64,000 nucleotides of DNA from Tsuneonella sediminis. Its GTDB lineage: Bacteria > Pseudomonadota > Alphaproteobacteria > Sphingomonadales > Sphingomonadaceae. Positions 44,868 to 53,650 of this stretch are shown piece by piece. The stretch covers positions 992,001-1,056,000 of the forward strand of contig NZ_JBNCBU010000001.1 in the NCBI RefSeq assembly GCF_051912845.1. Reading direction: 5' to 3'. Within the stretch, counting starts at the first letter, position 1. The number at the start of each line of letters is the position of its first letter. A program made the translations under genes and the position numbers. The notes below the pieces were generated by a model. It was given only the letters and a program-made list of their open reading frames with translations. It did not search any database and was not told where the DNA came from.

Positions 44868-46103
44868 ATGGCCGATACCGCCCTTATGTCGATCCCCGGA
44901 CCAGTCGATCCGATCCCCGTCTCGCGCGACGTGACCCCGCGTGCCGACGGGCGCATCGATCTGCTCGGCCTGCCCCGGCCGCGCATCACCGAACTGTTTG
45001 CGCAGGCCGGCCTCGATGCGAAGGCTGCCAAACTGCGCGCGAAGCAGGTCTTTCATTGGCTATACCACCGCGGCGTCACCGACTTCGAGGCGATGACCGA
45101 CATCGCCAAGACCATGCGCCCCTGGCTCGCCGAGCGATTCGTGGTCGGCCGCCCCGAAGTGGTCGAAGCGCAGCATTCTTCCGACGGCACCCGCAAGTGG
45201 CTGCTGCGCACCGCGGACGGCCACGACTTCGAGATGGTCTTCATCCCCGATGCCGATCGCGGGACACTCTGCGTTTCGAGCCAGGTCGGCTGCACGCTCA
45301 ACTGCCGGTTCTGCCATACCGGGACGATGAAGCTCGTCCGCAACCTGACCCCGGGCGAGATCGTCGGCCAGGTCATGCTTGCCCGCGATGCGCTGGGCGA
45401 ATGGCCCAAGGGAAGCATGGCCGGTCTCGACGAGGCGGAGGACGCGGGGCACTATTCGTCTGACGGGCGCTTGCTCACCAACATCGTGATGATGGGCATG
45501 GGCGAGCCGCTGTACAATTTCGACAACGTGCGCGACGCGTTAAAGATCGTCATGGACGGCGACGGCCTCGCCCTGTCCAAGCGACGGATTACCCTGTCGA
45601 CCAGCGGTGTCGTACCGATGATGGACCGGTGCGGCGAGGAGATCGGGGTGAACCTCGCGGTTTCGCTTCACGCGGTGACGAAGGAGATCCGCGACGAAAT
45701 CGTTCCCCTCAACAAGAAGTATGGCATCGATGAGTTGCTCACGGCCTGCGCCGCCTATCCCGGCGCCAGCAACGCCCGGCGAATCACATTCGAATACGTC
45801 ATGCTCAAGGGCAAGAACGACAGCGACGACGATGCGCGCGAACTCGTGCGACTGATCAAGCAGTACAGGCTTCCGGCCAAGGTCAACCTCATTCCGTTCA
45901 ACCCTTGGCCCGATGCGCCCTATGAATGTTCGACGCCCGAGCGGGTGAAGCGTTTCTCTGACATCGTGTTCGAGAATGGGATCAGCGCCCCGGTCCGCAC
46001 GCCGCGGGGGCGCGATATCGATGCGGCCTGCGGCCAGCTCAAGACCGCGGCGGAAAAGAAGAGCCGGGCAGAGCGCGACCGCGAGGCGGCGGCGGCTAGC
46101 TAG
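44868..46103 (+). CDS. rlmN: 23S rRNA A2503 / tRNA A37 C2-methyltransferase RlmN
   Basis: 411 aa from ATG 44868; in-frame ATGs at 44823, 44856 and 44886 make the start uncertain. Radical-SAM cluster CxxxCxxC in GCTLNCRFCHTGTMK, FEMVFIPDADRGTLCVSSQVG before it, GMGEPLYNFDNV after, and the C-terminal NARRITFEYVMLKG. Methylates 23S A2503. The stop TAG shares CTAG (46100-46103) with the convergent PhzF-like gene. Confidence 0.95.
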   Translation: MADTALMSIPGPVDPIPVSRDVTPRADGRIDLLGLPRPRITELFAQAGLDAKAAKLRAKQVFHWLYHRGVTDFEAMTDIAKTMRPWLAERFVVGRPEVVEAQHSSDGTRKWLLRTADGHDFEMVFIPDADRGTLCVSSQVGCTLNCRFCHTGTMKLVRNLTPGEIVGQVMLARDALGEWPKGSMAGLDEAEDAGHYSSDGRLLTNIVMMGMGEPLYNFDNVRDALKIVMDGDGLALSKRRITLSTSGVVPMMDRCGEEIGVNLAVSLHAVTKEIRDEIVPLNKKYGIDELLTACAAYPGASNARRITFEYVMLKGKNDSDDDARELVRLIKQYRLPAKVNLIPFNPWPDAPYECSTPERVKRFSDIVFENGISAPVRTPRGRDIDAACGQLKTAAEKKSRAERDREAAAAS

Positions 46104-46954
46104 CCGGCGAAGACCGGCAAGCCGGCACCGAGCGATATCGTCTCACACCGCCCCCCGATCCAGACACTGCCGTCAGGATCGCGCTCCCAGGAAACGCGTC
46201 CGTCTGCACCGGTCATCCGTCCTTGCGCGGCAACGGTCGGCCCCGCCGCCGCCCCGCTGTCAAACAGGTGCAGCGCAACGCCGGCGTTGAAGCTTCCTGT
46301 CACCGGGTCCTCCCGCAAGCGGCCGTTGTGGTCGGCGAAGAACGCGCGGAGCTCCCAGTCGACCCCGGAACCCGATGCGCCGGGCGCGGCGAGCCCGATG
46401 TCGGTCCCCGCAGGCGCTTCGGGCGCCGGCCGAGCCGCGAGCACCTGTTCCGCGCTTTCAAGTCGAAGGAGGCGCCATTGCGGCCCGTTGGCGACATGGA
46501 CTCCCTCGACGACCGCGGCTTCCTCGACGCCGGCCAGACGTACACAATCGGCGAGGTCCCGCGCCTCGAGCGGACCGGAGCGGATAAGAGGCGGCGCCTT
46601 GAATGCCAGGTGATCGGGCGTTCCGCGCACAGTGACTAGGCCGACGCCGCACTGTTGGACGCAGATTCCCTCGTGCCGTGACCGCCCGCCAGCGCGGAGC
46701 CAGGCATGGCACGAACCCAGCGTGGGATGACCGGCGAAAGGCAGTTCTCCCGCGGGATAGAATATGCGCACCCGGTAATCGGCAGCGGGATCGGTCGGCG
46801 GCAACAGGAAGGTCGTTTCCGAGAATCCGAGCCACTGCGTCAGTCGCAACATCTGAGACTCGTCGAGGCCTTCGGCGCCATGCACGACTGCAAGCGGGTT
46901 GCCGCTTAGAGGGCCTGAACCGAAAACGTCTACCAAGTCACATCGCATCGGCAT
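46100..46954 (-). CDS. PhzF family epimerase/isomerase
   Basis: 284 aa. N-terminal DVFGSGPLSGNPLAVV, catalytic Glu in FSETTFLLPP (about residue 46), and PAGELPFAGHPTLGSCHAWL are the hallmarks of the PhzF/diaminopimelate-epimerase-like fold. The substrate is unknown; no phenazine genes are near. Convergent overlap with rlmN by four bases. Confidence 0.88.
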   Translation of the reverse strand: MPMRCDLVDVFGSGPLSGNPLAVVHGAEGLDESQMLRLTQWLGFSETTFLLPPTDPAADYRVRIFYPAGELPFAGHPTLGSCHAWLRAGGRSRHEGICVQQCGVGLVTVRGTPDHLAFKAPPLIRSGPLEARDLADCVRLAGVEEAAVVEGVHVANGPQWRLLRLESAEQVLAARPAPEAPAGTDIGLAAPGASGSGVDWELRAFFADHNGRLREDPVTGSFNAGVALHLFDSGAAAGPTVAAQGRMTGADGRVSWERDPDGSVWIGGRCETISLGAGLPVFAG

Positions 46955-47140
46955 TCTCCCCGTGCCAGCATACCGCTCCCCCGGCGCCGCACGAGGAGAG
47001 ACTCTCCGCGTGAGTCATCGGCTCACCCGAACGGCAGCGCATTCCGTCGCGAATCTCGTGCCGGCATGAAGCGTTCATCGGCGGTTCGTTTGCCGAAGCG
47101 CAGACCTGCGGCCACAGGTTACTTCGGGAAGGAAACAACG

Positions 47141-47497
47141 ATGAAGAAGTCTCTACTCGCCATTGCCGCCGCCGGCCTCGCGCTACCCGCCGCTCCGGCG
47201 TTTGCCGATCCGCCGCGATGGGCGCCGGCGCACGGCCACCGCGCCAAGCACTCGGACTACCAGCCGCGCTATTACACGAGCGGCAACGGGGTGCGGTACT
47301 GGCAAGGCGATGACGGTCGGTACTATTGCAAGCGATCCAACGGTACCACCGGATTGATCGTCGGCGCCGCCGCCGGCGCGCTGGTCGGCCGGGCGATCGA
47401 CACGCGCGGCGAACGCGCCACTGGCACCATTCTTGGCGCCGCCGCGGGCGCCCTGCTCGGCCGGCAGGTCGAGCGCGGCGAGGTCCGCTGCCGCTGA
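47141..47497 (+). CDS. glycine-zipper exported protein (copy 1)
   Basis: 118 aa from ATG 47141 with GGAAGGAAAC upstream. Signal peptide ends APAFA. Mature part: a YYTSGNGVRYW...YYCKRSNGT segment, then a glycine-zipper helix pair GLIVGAAAGALVGRAID / GTILGAAAGALLGR. Ends with a Cys (VRCR). Closely matches the next gene in the second half. Probable outer-membrane or periplasmic protein; function unknown. Confidence 0.8.
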   Translation: MKKSLLAIAAAGLALPAAPAFADPPRWAPAHGHRAKHSDYQPRYYTSGNGVRYWQGDDGRYYCKRSNGTTGLIVGAAAGALVGRAIDTRGERATGTILGAAAGALLGRQVERGEVRCR

Positions 47498-47522
47498 TCG
47501 CTGGAGCAACAATCCGCAATTG

Positions 47523-47553
47523 GGGCGTCGTCCGAAAGGGCGGCGCCCTTTTT
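47523..47553 (+). terminator. terminator after glycine-zipper copy 1
   Basis: Eleven-base-pair stem (47523-47533 with 47538-47548), GAAA loop, then TTTTTG. Confidence 0.85.
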
Positions 47554-47710
47554 GTCTTTTCCGCAAATGTCCGCGAACGATCGGTCGATATTTCAGAACG
47601 GTTTGCCGCGCGATACGCATGGGTCGTTCCCGTTCATCTGAGGTTGTGGACCCCGAAGGCCGGTGGAGCGTCGAACAGTCGACACGCTTGATGAGGGAAA
47701 GGAATACCCC

Positions 47711-48028
47711 ATGAACAAGTTTCTTCTCGCCGTCGCCGCTACCAGTATGGCGGTCCCCGCTGCCCCCGCTCTTGCCCACAACACCGGATACAACCATCGC
47801 CACTACACGAGCGAAAACGGCGTCCAGTACTGGGAAGGTCGTGACGGCCGCTACTACTGCAAGAAATCCAACGGCACGGTCGGACTGGTCGTCGGTGCGG
47901 CTGCCGGTGCGCTGGTCGGCAGGGCAATCGACACCCGCGGCGAACGCGCGACTGGCACCATTCTGGGCGCAGCCGCCGGCGCGCTGCTGGGCCGCGAAGT
48001 GCAACGCCGCACGGTCCGCTGCCGCTAG
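47711..48028 (+). CDS. glycine-zipper exported protein (copy 2)
   Basis: 105 aa from ATG 47711; signal peptide ends APALA. The C-terminal 40 residues (GLVVGAAAGALVGRAIDTRG and the following GTILGAAAGALLGR) are nearly identical to copy 1, while the linker after the signal peptide is shorter. Tandem duplicate with its own upstream region (about 200 bp) and its own terminator, so probably transcribed independently. Confidence 0.8.
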   Translation: MNKFLLAVAATSMAVPAAPALAHNTGYNHRHYTSENGVQYWEGRDGRYYCKKSNGTVGLVVGAAAGALVGRAIDTRGERATGTILGAAAGALLGREVQRRTVRCR

Positions 48029-48049
48029 ACCCTTGAACTGAACACGAAC

Positions 48050-48083
48050 AGGCGCGCCGCTCGCGACAGGCGGCGCGCCTTTT
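48050..48083 (+). terminator. terminator after glycine-zipper copy 2
   Basis: Eleven-base-pair stem (48050-48060 with 48070-48080), then TTTTGCTTT. Confidence 0.8.
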
Positions 48084-48113
48084 GCTTTCCCATACCTGCG
48101 CACGTGTGCTTTG

Positions 48114-48893
48114 ATGGAAGCTATGGAGGCTTCCAAACGACCTGCAGTTCTCGTGACCGGCGGCGCAAAGCGGATCGGTGCGGATATCGCCAAGGCATTC
48201 GGGGACGCGGGATGGCACGTCGTCATTCATTATGGCCGGTCGGCTGCCGAGGCCGAGAAACTGGCGTCCCAACTGCCCAGCGCTATCGCAATTCACTGCA
48301 ACTTGTCCGATGCCGACGCGGCCAAGGACATGGTATCGCGGCTGGCCGCTCATCTTCCCGACTGGCGCGTCCTCATTAACTCCGCGTCGATTTTCGTCCC
48401 CGACGACGACGGGGACATCGACATGGAGAACTTTCGCAAGACGCTGCGAGTGAATGCGGGGAGTCCCGCTCGCATGGCGCAGGCGTTCCTGACCCATGCG
48501 CGGTCGAAGGGAGGCAAGCGGGTGATCCACGTGACCGATCAGAAACTTGCCAATCCCAACCCCGATTTCTTCACCTACACGATGAGCAAGCATGCGCTGG
48601 CAGCAACGGTGCCGATGCTGGCGATGTCTGCCGCGGGGCCGGAAGACAGGGTCTATGCCCTCGCGCCCGGAGCCATCCTGCCAAGCCACGACCAGACGCC
48701 CGAAGAAACCGAGACAAGCCACCGGCTGAACCTTCTGAAGCGCAGGACTGGCCCCGATGAGATCGCCAACGCGTGCCTCTTTCTCGCGGAAGGGTGGTTC
48801 GCCAATGGCGAAACTCTCTACGTCGACAGCGGCCAGCACCTTCTGGCTCAGCCGCGCGACGTGATCTACCTCGCCCGAGGGCACGCGCGTTGA
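48114..48893 (+). CDS. short-chain dehydrogenase, pteridine-reductase-like (FolM/PTR1 type)
   Basis: 259 aa from ATG 48114 (48123 also possible). Cofactor motif TGGAKRIGADIAKAFGDAGW has the TGxxxRxG Arg typical of pteridine reductases; INSASIF replaces the usual NNAG; catalytic YTMSK is present. In bacteria this subgroup reduces dihydromonapterin or folate-like pterins (family knowledge; the substrate here is inferred). Its TGA overlaps the TTG start of the cytochrome b gene. Confidence 0.8.
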   Translation: MEAMEASKRPAVLVTGGAKRIGADIAKAFGDAGWHVVIHYGRSAAEAEKLASQLPSAIAIHCNLSDADAAKDMVSRLAAHLPDWRVLINSASIFVPDDDGDIDMENFRKTLRVNAGSPARMAQAFLTHARSKGGKRVIHVTDQKLANPNPDFFTYTMSKHALAATVPMLAMSAAGPEDRVYALAPGAILPSHDQTPEETETSHRLNLLKRRTGPDEIANACLFLAEGWFANGETLYVDSGQHLLAQPRDVIYLARGHAR

Positions 48894-49558
48894 ATCGCCA
48901 TGCGCTCTCGACCCGGCTGTGGCACTGGCTGAACCTTGTCTGCGTCGTCATTCTCTTCATGTCCGGCCTCAACATCTCCAACGCCCACCCGCGGCTTTAC
49001 TGGGGCGACTGGGGATTCGCCGCCGGGACCGAGTGGCTCGCCGTGCCGCGCTTCCCCGGATGGATGACGATCCCCGGTCACTACAGCCTTGCCGGTGCGC
49101 GGGAGTGGCACGTTCTGATGGCGTGGCCCTTCGCGCTGGGCCTCCTGTTCATGTGGGTCGCGATGCTGGCCAACCGGCACTTCGTTCGCGACCTCGCGAC
49201 AACCCGGGCCGAGTGGCGCTGGAGCGCAATACGCGCCGAGGTGGCGCGGCATCTGCGGCTGGACTTCGAGCACGCCGGAACGAAGTTCAATTTCCTCCAG
49301 AAACTCGCCTACGGGGTTGTCCTGGGGATACTGCTGCCGGGCATGATCCTGACCGGCATGGGCATCAGCCCGGGCATGGAGCCGCTTCTCTCGCCCGTCA
49401 TCGAGGCCGTCGGCGGACGCCAGTCGATGCGATCGCTCCATTTCATCTTCGCGTGGGCGATCTTCGGATTCCTCGTCCTGCACGTCGCGCTCGTACTCCT
49501 GTCACATCCATGGCGGCAGATGCGCGACATGATTACCGGAGGTCGCGATGCGCCGTAG
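48890..49558 (+). CDS. membrane cytochrome b (cytochrome b561 / YedZ-like)
   Basis: 222 aa from TTG 48890, which overlaps the SDR stop (TTGA). Multiple membrane helices with haem-candidate His in TRLWHWLN, AREWHVLMAW, and LHFIFAWAIFGFLVLHVALVLL. Resembles the di-haem b-type membrane anchors of formate dehydrogenase and thiosulfate or sulfite-type reductases. Overlaps the next molybdoenzyme by 11 bp, so it is its probable electron partner. Unusual TTG start but no better ATG at the N-terminus. Confidence 0.82.
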   Translation: MNRHALSTRLWHWLNLVCVVILFMSGLNISNAHPRLYWGDWGFAAGTEWLAVPRFPGWMTIPGHYSLAGAREWHVLMAWPFALGLLFMWVAMLANRHFVRDLATTRAEWRWSAIRAEVARHLRLDFEHAGTKFNFLQKLAYGVVLGILLPGMILTGMGISPGMEPLLSPVIEAVGGRQSMRSLHFIFAWAIFGFLVLHVALVLLSHPWRQMRDMITGGRDAP

Positions 49559-50285
49559 AGGGTTCGTCGCCGGCGCTGCTGCGCTGCTTGCCGGCGGCTG
49601 TTCGAAAGTCGCCGACACACGCGCCGCGCAATCGCTGTTCCGCGCGTCGGAAGGCTGGCACCGCGGGGCCCAGCGGCTCCTTGGCGGAGGGGGCTTGGTC
49701 AAGGAATACGAACGCACTGAGATCTCCCCGTTCTTTCGCGGCAATGGATCGGTAACAATAGACACGCCAGACTACGCGATCGCCGAAGCCTCGGGGTTCG
49801 CCGACTGGCGGCTGCAAGTCGGAGGTCTGATCGCCCACAGGCTCGATCTGAGCCTCGACAATATCCGCAAGCTACCCCAGCGCACGCAAATCACCCGGCA
49901 CGATTGCGTGGAGGGCTGGAGCGCGATCGGCGAGTGGACCGGGCCGCAGCTTTCCACGATCCTCGAAGGTGCCGGGCTTCTGCCCCAGGCCCGCTATATC
50001 GTGTTCCGCTGCGCCGACACGCTTGCGGGCGCCCCATACTACGAGAGCATCGACCTCGATGACGCCTTCCACCCGCAGACGATCATCGCGCACCTGCTCA
50101 ACGGCGAGCCACTCCCCGTGCGCAACGGAGCCCCGCTGCGCCTCAGGGTCGAACGGCAACTGGGCTACAAGCACGCCAAGTACCTGACGGGGATCGAAGC
50201 GGTCGCAAGCCTCGAGGGCATCGGCGGCGGCAATGGCGGATACTGGGAGGACCGCGCGGGTTATCACTGGTACGCTGGCATCTAG
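49548..50285 (+). CDS. molybdopterin-dependent oxidoreductase (sulfite-oxidase/MsrP fold)
   Basis: 245 aa. N-terminus begins MRRRGFVAGAAALLAGGC, a twin-Arg-like plus lipobox-like export signal. Mo ligand Cys is likely in ITRHDCVEGWSAIGEW; YESIDLDDAF and KYLTGIEAV follow. Compares with MsrP/YedY and plant-type sulfite oxidases, which use a membrane cytochrome b partner, here the upstream gene. Substrate unknown; sulfoxide reduction is one possibility. Confidence 0.82.
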   Translation: MRRRGFVAGAAALLAGGCSKVADTRAAQSLFRASEGWHRGAQRLLGGGGLVKEYERTEISPFFRGNGSVTIDTPDYAIAEASGFADWRLQVGGLIAHRLDLSLDNIRKLPQRTQITRHDCVEGWSAIGEWTGPQLSTILEGAGLLPQARYIVFRCADTLAGAPYYESIDLDDAFHPQTIIAHLLNGEPLPVRNGAPLRLRVERQLGYKHAKYLTGIEAVASLEGIGGGNGGYWEDRAGYHWYAGI

Positions 50286-50299
50286 GGGACGCAACGATC

Positions 50300-51583
50300 A
50301 TGTGGCTGCTGGACAAATTCCTGAAGCAGGGGATCCGAAGCGGGCGTCTGCTCGTCACGGACCACGATGGAAAGGTGTTCGAATATGGACCGGGCCTGGA
50401 TGAACCGATCCGAATCCGGCTGACGGACCGCCGCGCCGCAGGCCATATCGCCCGCTATCCGCAACTGGGAGCAGGCGAAGCGTTCATGTGGGGCTGGCTC
50501 GTGGTCGAGGAGCCGCATGACATCCGTGATCTCCTGCTGTTCGTCACGGCGAACACCAAGGTCGACGGAGACCGCGCGATCCAGGCGCAAGGGCCCTTGC
50601 GCAGGGCAGCAGACAGGCTCGTCGCGATGGCCGACAGCGTGAACCTGCGCGGCAAGGCGGCGCGAAACGCCGCCCACACTTACAATCTCACGCGCCGGCT
50701 CTACGAGCTGTTCCTCGACGAGGACCGCCAGTACACTATGGCCTATTACCGCGGCGATCCGGAGGCGACCTCGCTCGAGCAGGCGCAGCTCGACAAGAAG
50801 GCGCACCTGGCCGCGAAGCTGTTCCTCAAGCCGGGCATGAAGGTACTCGATATAGGGTGCGGCTGGGGCGGCTTCGCGCTCTACCTGCACCGGCATTACG
50901 GGTGCGAGGTGCTCGGAGTCGCGCTCGCCGAGGATCAGATCGCATTCTGCCGCGAGCGCGCCGACGCCGAGGGCGTAGCCGACAAGGTCAGGTTCAAACT
51001 GATGGACTACCGCGACGTCGAGGGCGAATTCGACCGGATCAGTTCGGTCGGGCTACTGGAACACGTCGGCACGCCGCACTACCCGCAATTCTTCGAGCAT
51101 ACTGCAAGGCTGTTGAAGCCCGATGGCGTCATGATCAGCCATTGTTGCGGGCGCGCCGGACCTCCCGGGCGGACCGACGCCTTCACCCGCAAATACATCT
51201 TCCCCGGGGGCTACATCCCCGCCCTCAGCGAGCTCGTGGCACCGAGCGAGAGGGCTGGATGGCAGGTGATGGACGTGGAGGCGATGCGCTTCCATTACAG
51301 CCACACGCTCGAGAAATGGTACAACCGCACGGTCCTGCATCGGGATGAGATCGTCGCGCTTTACGACGAGCAGTTCTACCGGATGTGGCTGTTTTACCTG
51401 GCCGGTGCGGAGCAGGCCTTCCGCAATGGCAGCCTCGTCAACTGGCAACTGATATACGTGAAGGATCGCGCCGCCATTCCGATGACGCGCGAGTTTATCG
51501 AGATCGAAAGCGCGCGCCTGCGCAGCGCAGAGACGCCGCCAGTCTGGCACCTTCACCCGGCCCTTCGCGAGGCGGCCGAGTAG
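50300..51583 (+). CDS. cyclopropane-fatty-acyl-phospholipid synthase family methyltransferase
   Basis: 427 aa. N-terminal lipid-binding region, then SAM domain with VLDIGCGWGGFALYLHRHYG and VGLLEHVG, and the FAFTRKYIFPGGYIPAL-type region. Methylates or cyclopropanates unsaturated acyl chains of membrane phospholipids in known members. It follows the molybdoenzyme by 14 bp in the same direction, so likely the same transcript. Confidence 0.88.
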   Translation: MWLLDKFLKQGIRSGRLLVTDHDGKVFEYGPGLDEPIRIRLTDRRAAGHIARYPQLGAGEAFMWGWLVVEEPHDIRDLLLFVTANTKVDGDRAIQAQGPLRRAADRLVAMADSVNLRGKAARNAAHTYNLTRRLYELFLDEDRQYTMAYYRGDPEATSLEQAQLDKKAHLAAKLFLKPGMKVLDIGCGWGGFALYLHRHYGCEVLGVALAEDQIAFCRERADAEGVADKVRFKLMDYRDVEGEFDRISSVGLLEHVGTPHYPQFFEHTARLLKPDGVMISHCCGRAGPPGRTDAFTRKYIFPGGYIPALSELVAPSERAGWQVMDVEAMRFHYSHTLEKWYNRTVLHRDEIVALYDEQFYRMWLFYLAGAEQAFRNGSLVNWQLIYVKDRAAIPMTREFIEIESARLRSAETPPVWHLHPALREAAE

Positions 51584-51691
51584 GCCGCCCTCCGTTCATG
51601 TCCCCGCACGGGATGAAGGCATCCGCTGGCGCCAGATTGAGCCTCGCTGCCTCCGCATGGTCACGCCAGCCGGGCGCCGGTCTGCATCTTC

Positions 51692-52129
51692 TTACGCAGG
51701 GTAAAGCGCGTTCATCGTGTCCCAGCTCAGCTTGACGAGGCCTTCCAGGGCATCGGAATCTACGGCCGACAGCCGGCTGATATAGAGGCACGACTTGCCG
51801 GCCCTATGCTTGCCGAGGCGCGCGAACAAGGCGTCGGCTTCCGGCTGCCGATCACAGTAAGTGCCCATCAGATACACGGTCAGGGCTGCCTTGCGCGGCG
51901 AAAAACCGGCGCGCATCGCCTCGCCCTCATGGCCACTTGCATAGCGATACCGATAGCTGCCGTAGCCGATGATTGACGGCCCCCACATCTTCGGCTCCAA
52001 CCCGGTCACCCGTCTGTGGAGCGCGTCGAGGAGCCGGGCTTCCTCTTGGCGCCGCGGGTCGGGCAGTTCGGCGATGAATTCGGCCGGACTGACGGGGGTG
52101 ACCCTCGTCTTCGCCTCGTATCGCGCCAT
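51692..52129 (-). CDS. DUF1801 domain protein
   Basis: 145 aa from ATG 52129. ARLLDALHRRVTGLEPKMWGPSIIGYGSYRYRY and RAGFSPRKAALTVYLMG are DUF1801 (YdhG-like) signatures. Small cytosolic protein of unknown function. Divergent from argG. Confidence 0.85.
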   Translation of the reverse strand: MARYEAKTRVTPVSPAEFIAELPDPRRQEEARLLDALHRRVTGLEPKMWGPSIIGYGSYRYRYASGHEGEAMRAGFSPRKAALTVYLMGTYCDRQPEADALFARLGKHRAGKSCLYISRLSAVDSDALEGLVKLSWDTMNALYPA

Positions 52130-52196
52130 CGTGCTCTCCCTTGCCGCCCGGTGCAGCTTGCCATAGGGGCCGCGCCGAACGAACGGGAAAGTGTCC

Positions 52197-53411
52197 ATGT
52201 CCGATATCAAAAAGGTCGTCCTCGCCTATTCCGGCGGCCTCGACACCAGCGTGATCCTAAAATGGCTGCAGGTGACTTACGGCTGCGAAGTCGTCACGTT
52301 CACCGCCGACCTCGGCCAGGGCGAGGAGCTCGAACCCGCGCGCGCCAAGGCGAAGCTGATGGGCATTCCCGAGGCCCACATCTACATCGACGACCTGCGC
52401 GAGGAATTCGTGCGCGACTTCGTCTTTCCGATGATGCGCGCCAACGCACGGTACGAAGGCGACTATCTGCTCGGCACCAGCATCGCCCGTCCGCTGATCT
52501 CCAAGCGGCTGATCGAGATCGCCCGCGAAACCGGCGCCGACGCGATCGCCCATGGCGCGACAGGCAAGGGCAACGACCAGGTTCGCTTCGAACTGTCCGC
52601 CTACGCCCTCGACCCGGATATCAAGGTTATTGCCCCGTGGCGCGAGTGGGACCTCACCAGCCGCACCGCGCTCATCGCCTGGGCCGAGGCGCATCAGATT
52701 CCCGTCCCGAAGGACAAGCGCGGCGAGAGCCCGTTCTCGACCGACGCGAACCTTTTGCATACCTCTTCGGAGGGCAAGGTGCTGGAAGATCCGTGGGAGG
52801 AAGTGCCCGACTACGTCTACTCGCGCACCGACAATCCCGAGGATGCGCCCGACGCGCCCGAATACATCACGATCGATTTCGAGAAAGGTGACGGCGTCGC
52901 GCTGAACGGCACGGCGATGAGCCCGGCGACCCTCCTCGCCGCGCTCAATGATCTGGGTCGCAGGCACGGTATCGGCCGTCTCGACCTCGTCGAGAACCGC
53001 TTCGTGGGGATGAAGAGCCGCGGAATGTACGAAACCCCTGGCGGCGAGATCTACGCCCGCGCGCATCGCGGGATCGAGCAGATCACACTCGACCGGGGGG
53101 CGGCGCACCTCAAGGACGAGCTCATGCCCAAGTACGCCGAGCTTATCTACAACGGTTTCTGGTTCGCTCCCGAGCGCGAAATGCTGCAGGCGGCGATCGA
53201 CCTCAGCCAGGAGAAGGTCAGCGGGACCGTCCGGCTCAAGCTTTACAAGGGAAGCGCGCAGGTCGTGGGGCGCAAGTCCGCGCAGTCGCTGTACTCGGAG
53301 CGGCACGTGACATTCGAGGACGATGCCGGCGCCTACGACCAGACCGATGCCCAGGGGTTCATCAAACTCAACGCGCTTCGTCTGAGATTGCTCGCCCAGC
53401 GCGATCGTTGA
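52197..53411 (+). CDS. argG: argininosuccinate synthase
   Basis: 404 aa from ATG 52197; GTG 52191 would add two residues. ATP-binding AYSGGLDTSVILKWL (about 10-24), ARAKAKLMGIPEAHIY, GATGKGNDQVRFE and SPFSTDANLLHTSSEGKVLEDPW are classical. Joins citrulline and aspartate in arginine synthesis. Normal length. Confidence 0.98.
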   Translation: MSDIKKVVLAYSGGLDTSVILKWLQVTYGCEVVTFTADLGQGEELEPARAKAKLMGIPEAHIYIDDLREEFVRDFVFPMMRANARYEGDYLLGTSIARPLISKRLIEIARETGADAIAHGATGKGNDQVRFELSAYALDPDIKVIAPWREWDLTSRTALIAWAEAHQIPVPKDKRGESPFSTDANLLHTSSEGKVLEDPWEEVPDYVYSRTDNPEDAPDAPEYITIDFEKGDGVALNGTAMSPATLLAALNDLGRRHGIGRLDLVENRFVGMKSRGMYETPGGEIYARAHRGIEQITLDRGAAHLKDELMPKYAELIYNGFWFAPEREMLQAAIDLSQEKVSGTVRLKLYKGSAQVVGRKSAQSLYSERHVTFEDDAGAYDQTDAQGFIKLNALRLRLLAQRDR

Positions 53412-53650
53412 AATATTCGGTCGCAGAACGCCCCCGCGACGAACCGTTGAGTTATCCACTCGTGTCCACAACGAAAAGCGGGGACAGTGGAAAAGCGTGG
53501 ACTTGCGTGCTTGCGCGACTCGGTTCCGGGATGCAACTTCAGGTTATCGGAAGGGCACGGGAGCCACTGAACAGACGATCCTAACGGTTTGAAAGTTCGA
53601 AGTTTTTCCAAATTCTTTCGAGGTGGCGGCATAGTCCGCGCGGTCTTCGA
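53412..53650. other. gene-free stretch after argG
   Basis: No ORF with coding character on either strand. Holds a DnaA-box-like TTATCCACT (53452-53460) and TGTCCACAA (53463-53471), and a weak TTGAAA (53589-53594) that could be a -35 box for the downstream RNA. Nothing else is convincing. Confidence 0.5.

Noticed and set aside
53452..53471. DnaA-box-like TTATCCACT and TGTCCACAA, suggesting a replication origin
   Set aside because: Only one near-perfect box; no cluster of boxes, no AT-rich unwinding region and no dnaA, hemE or parAB nearby.
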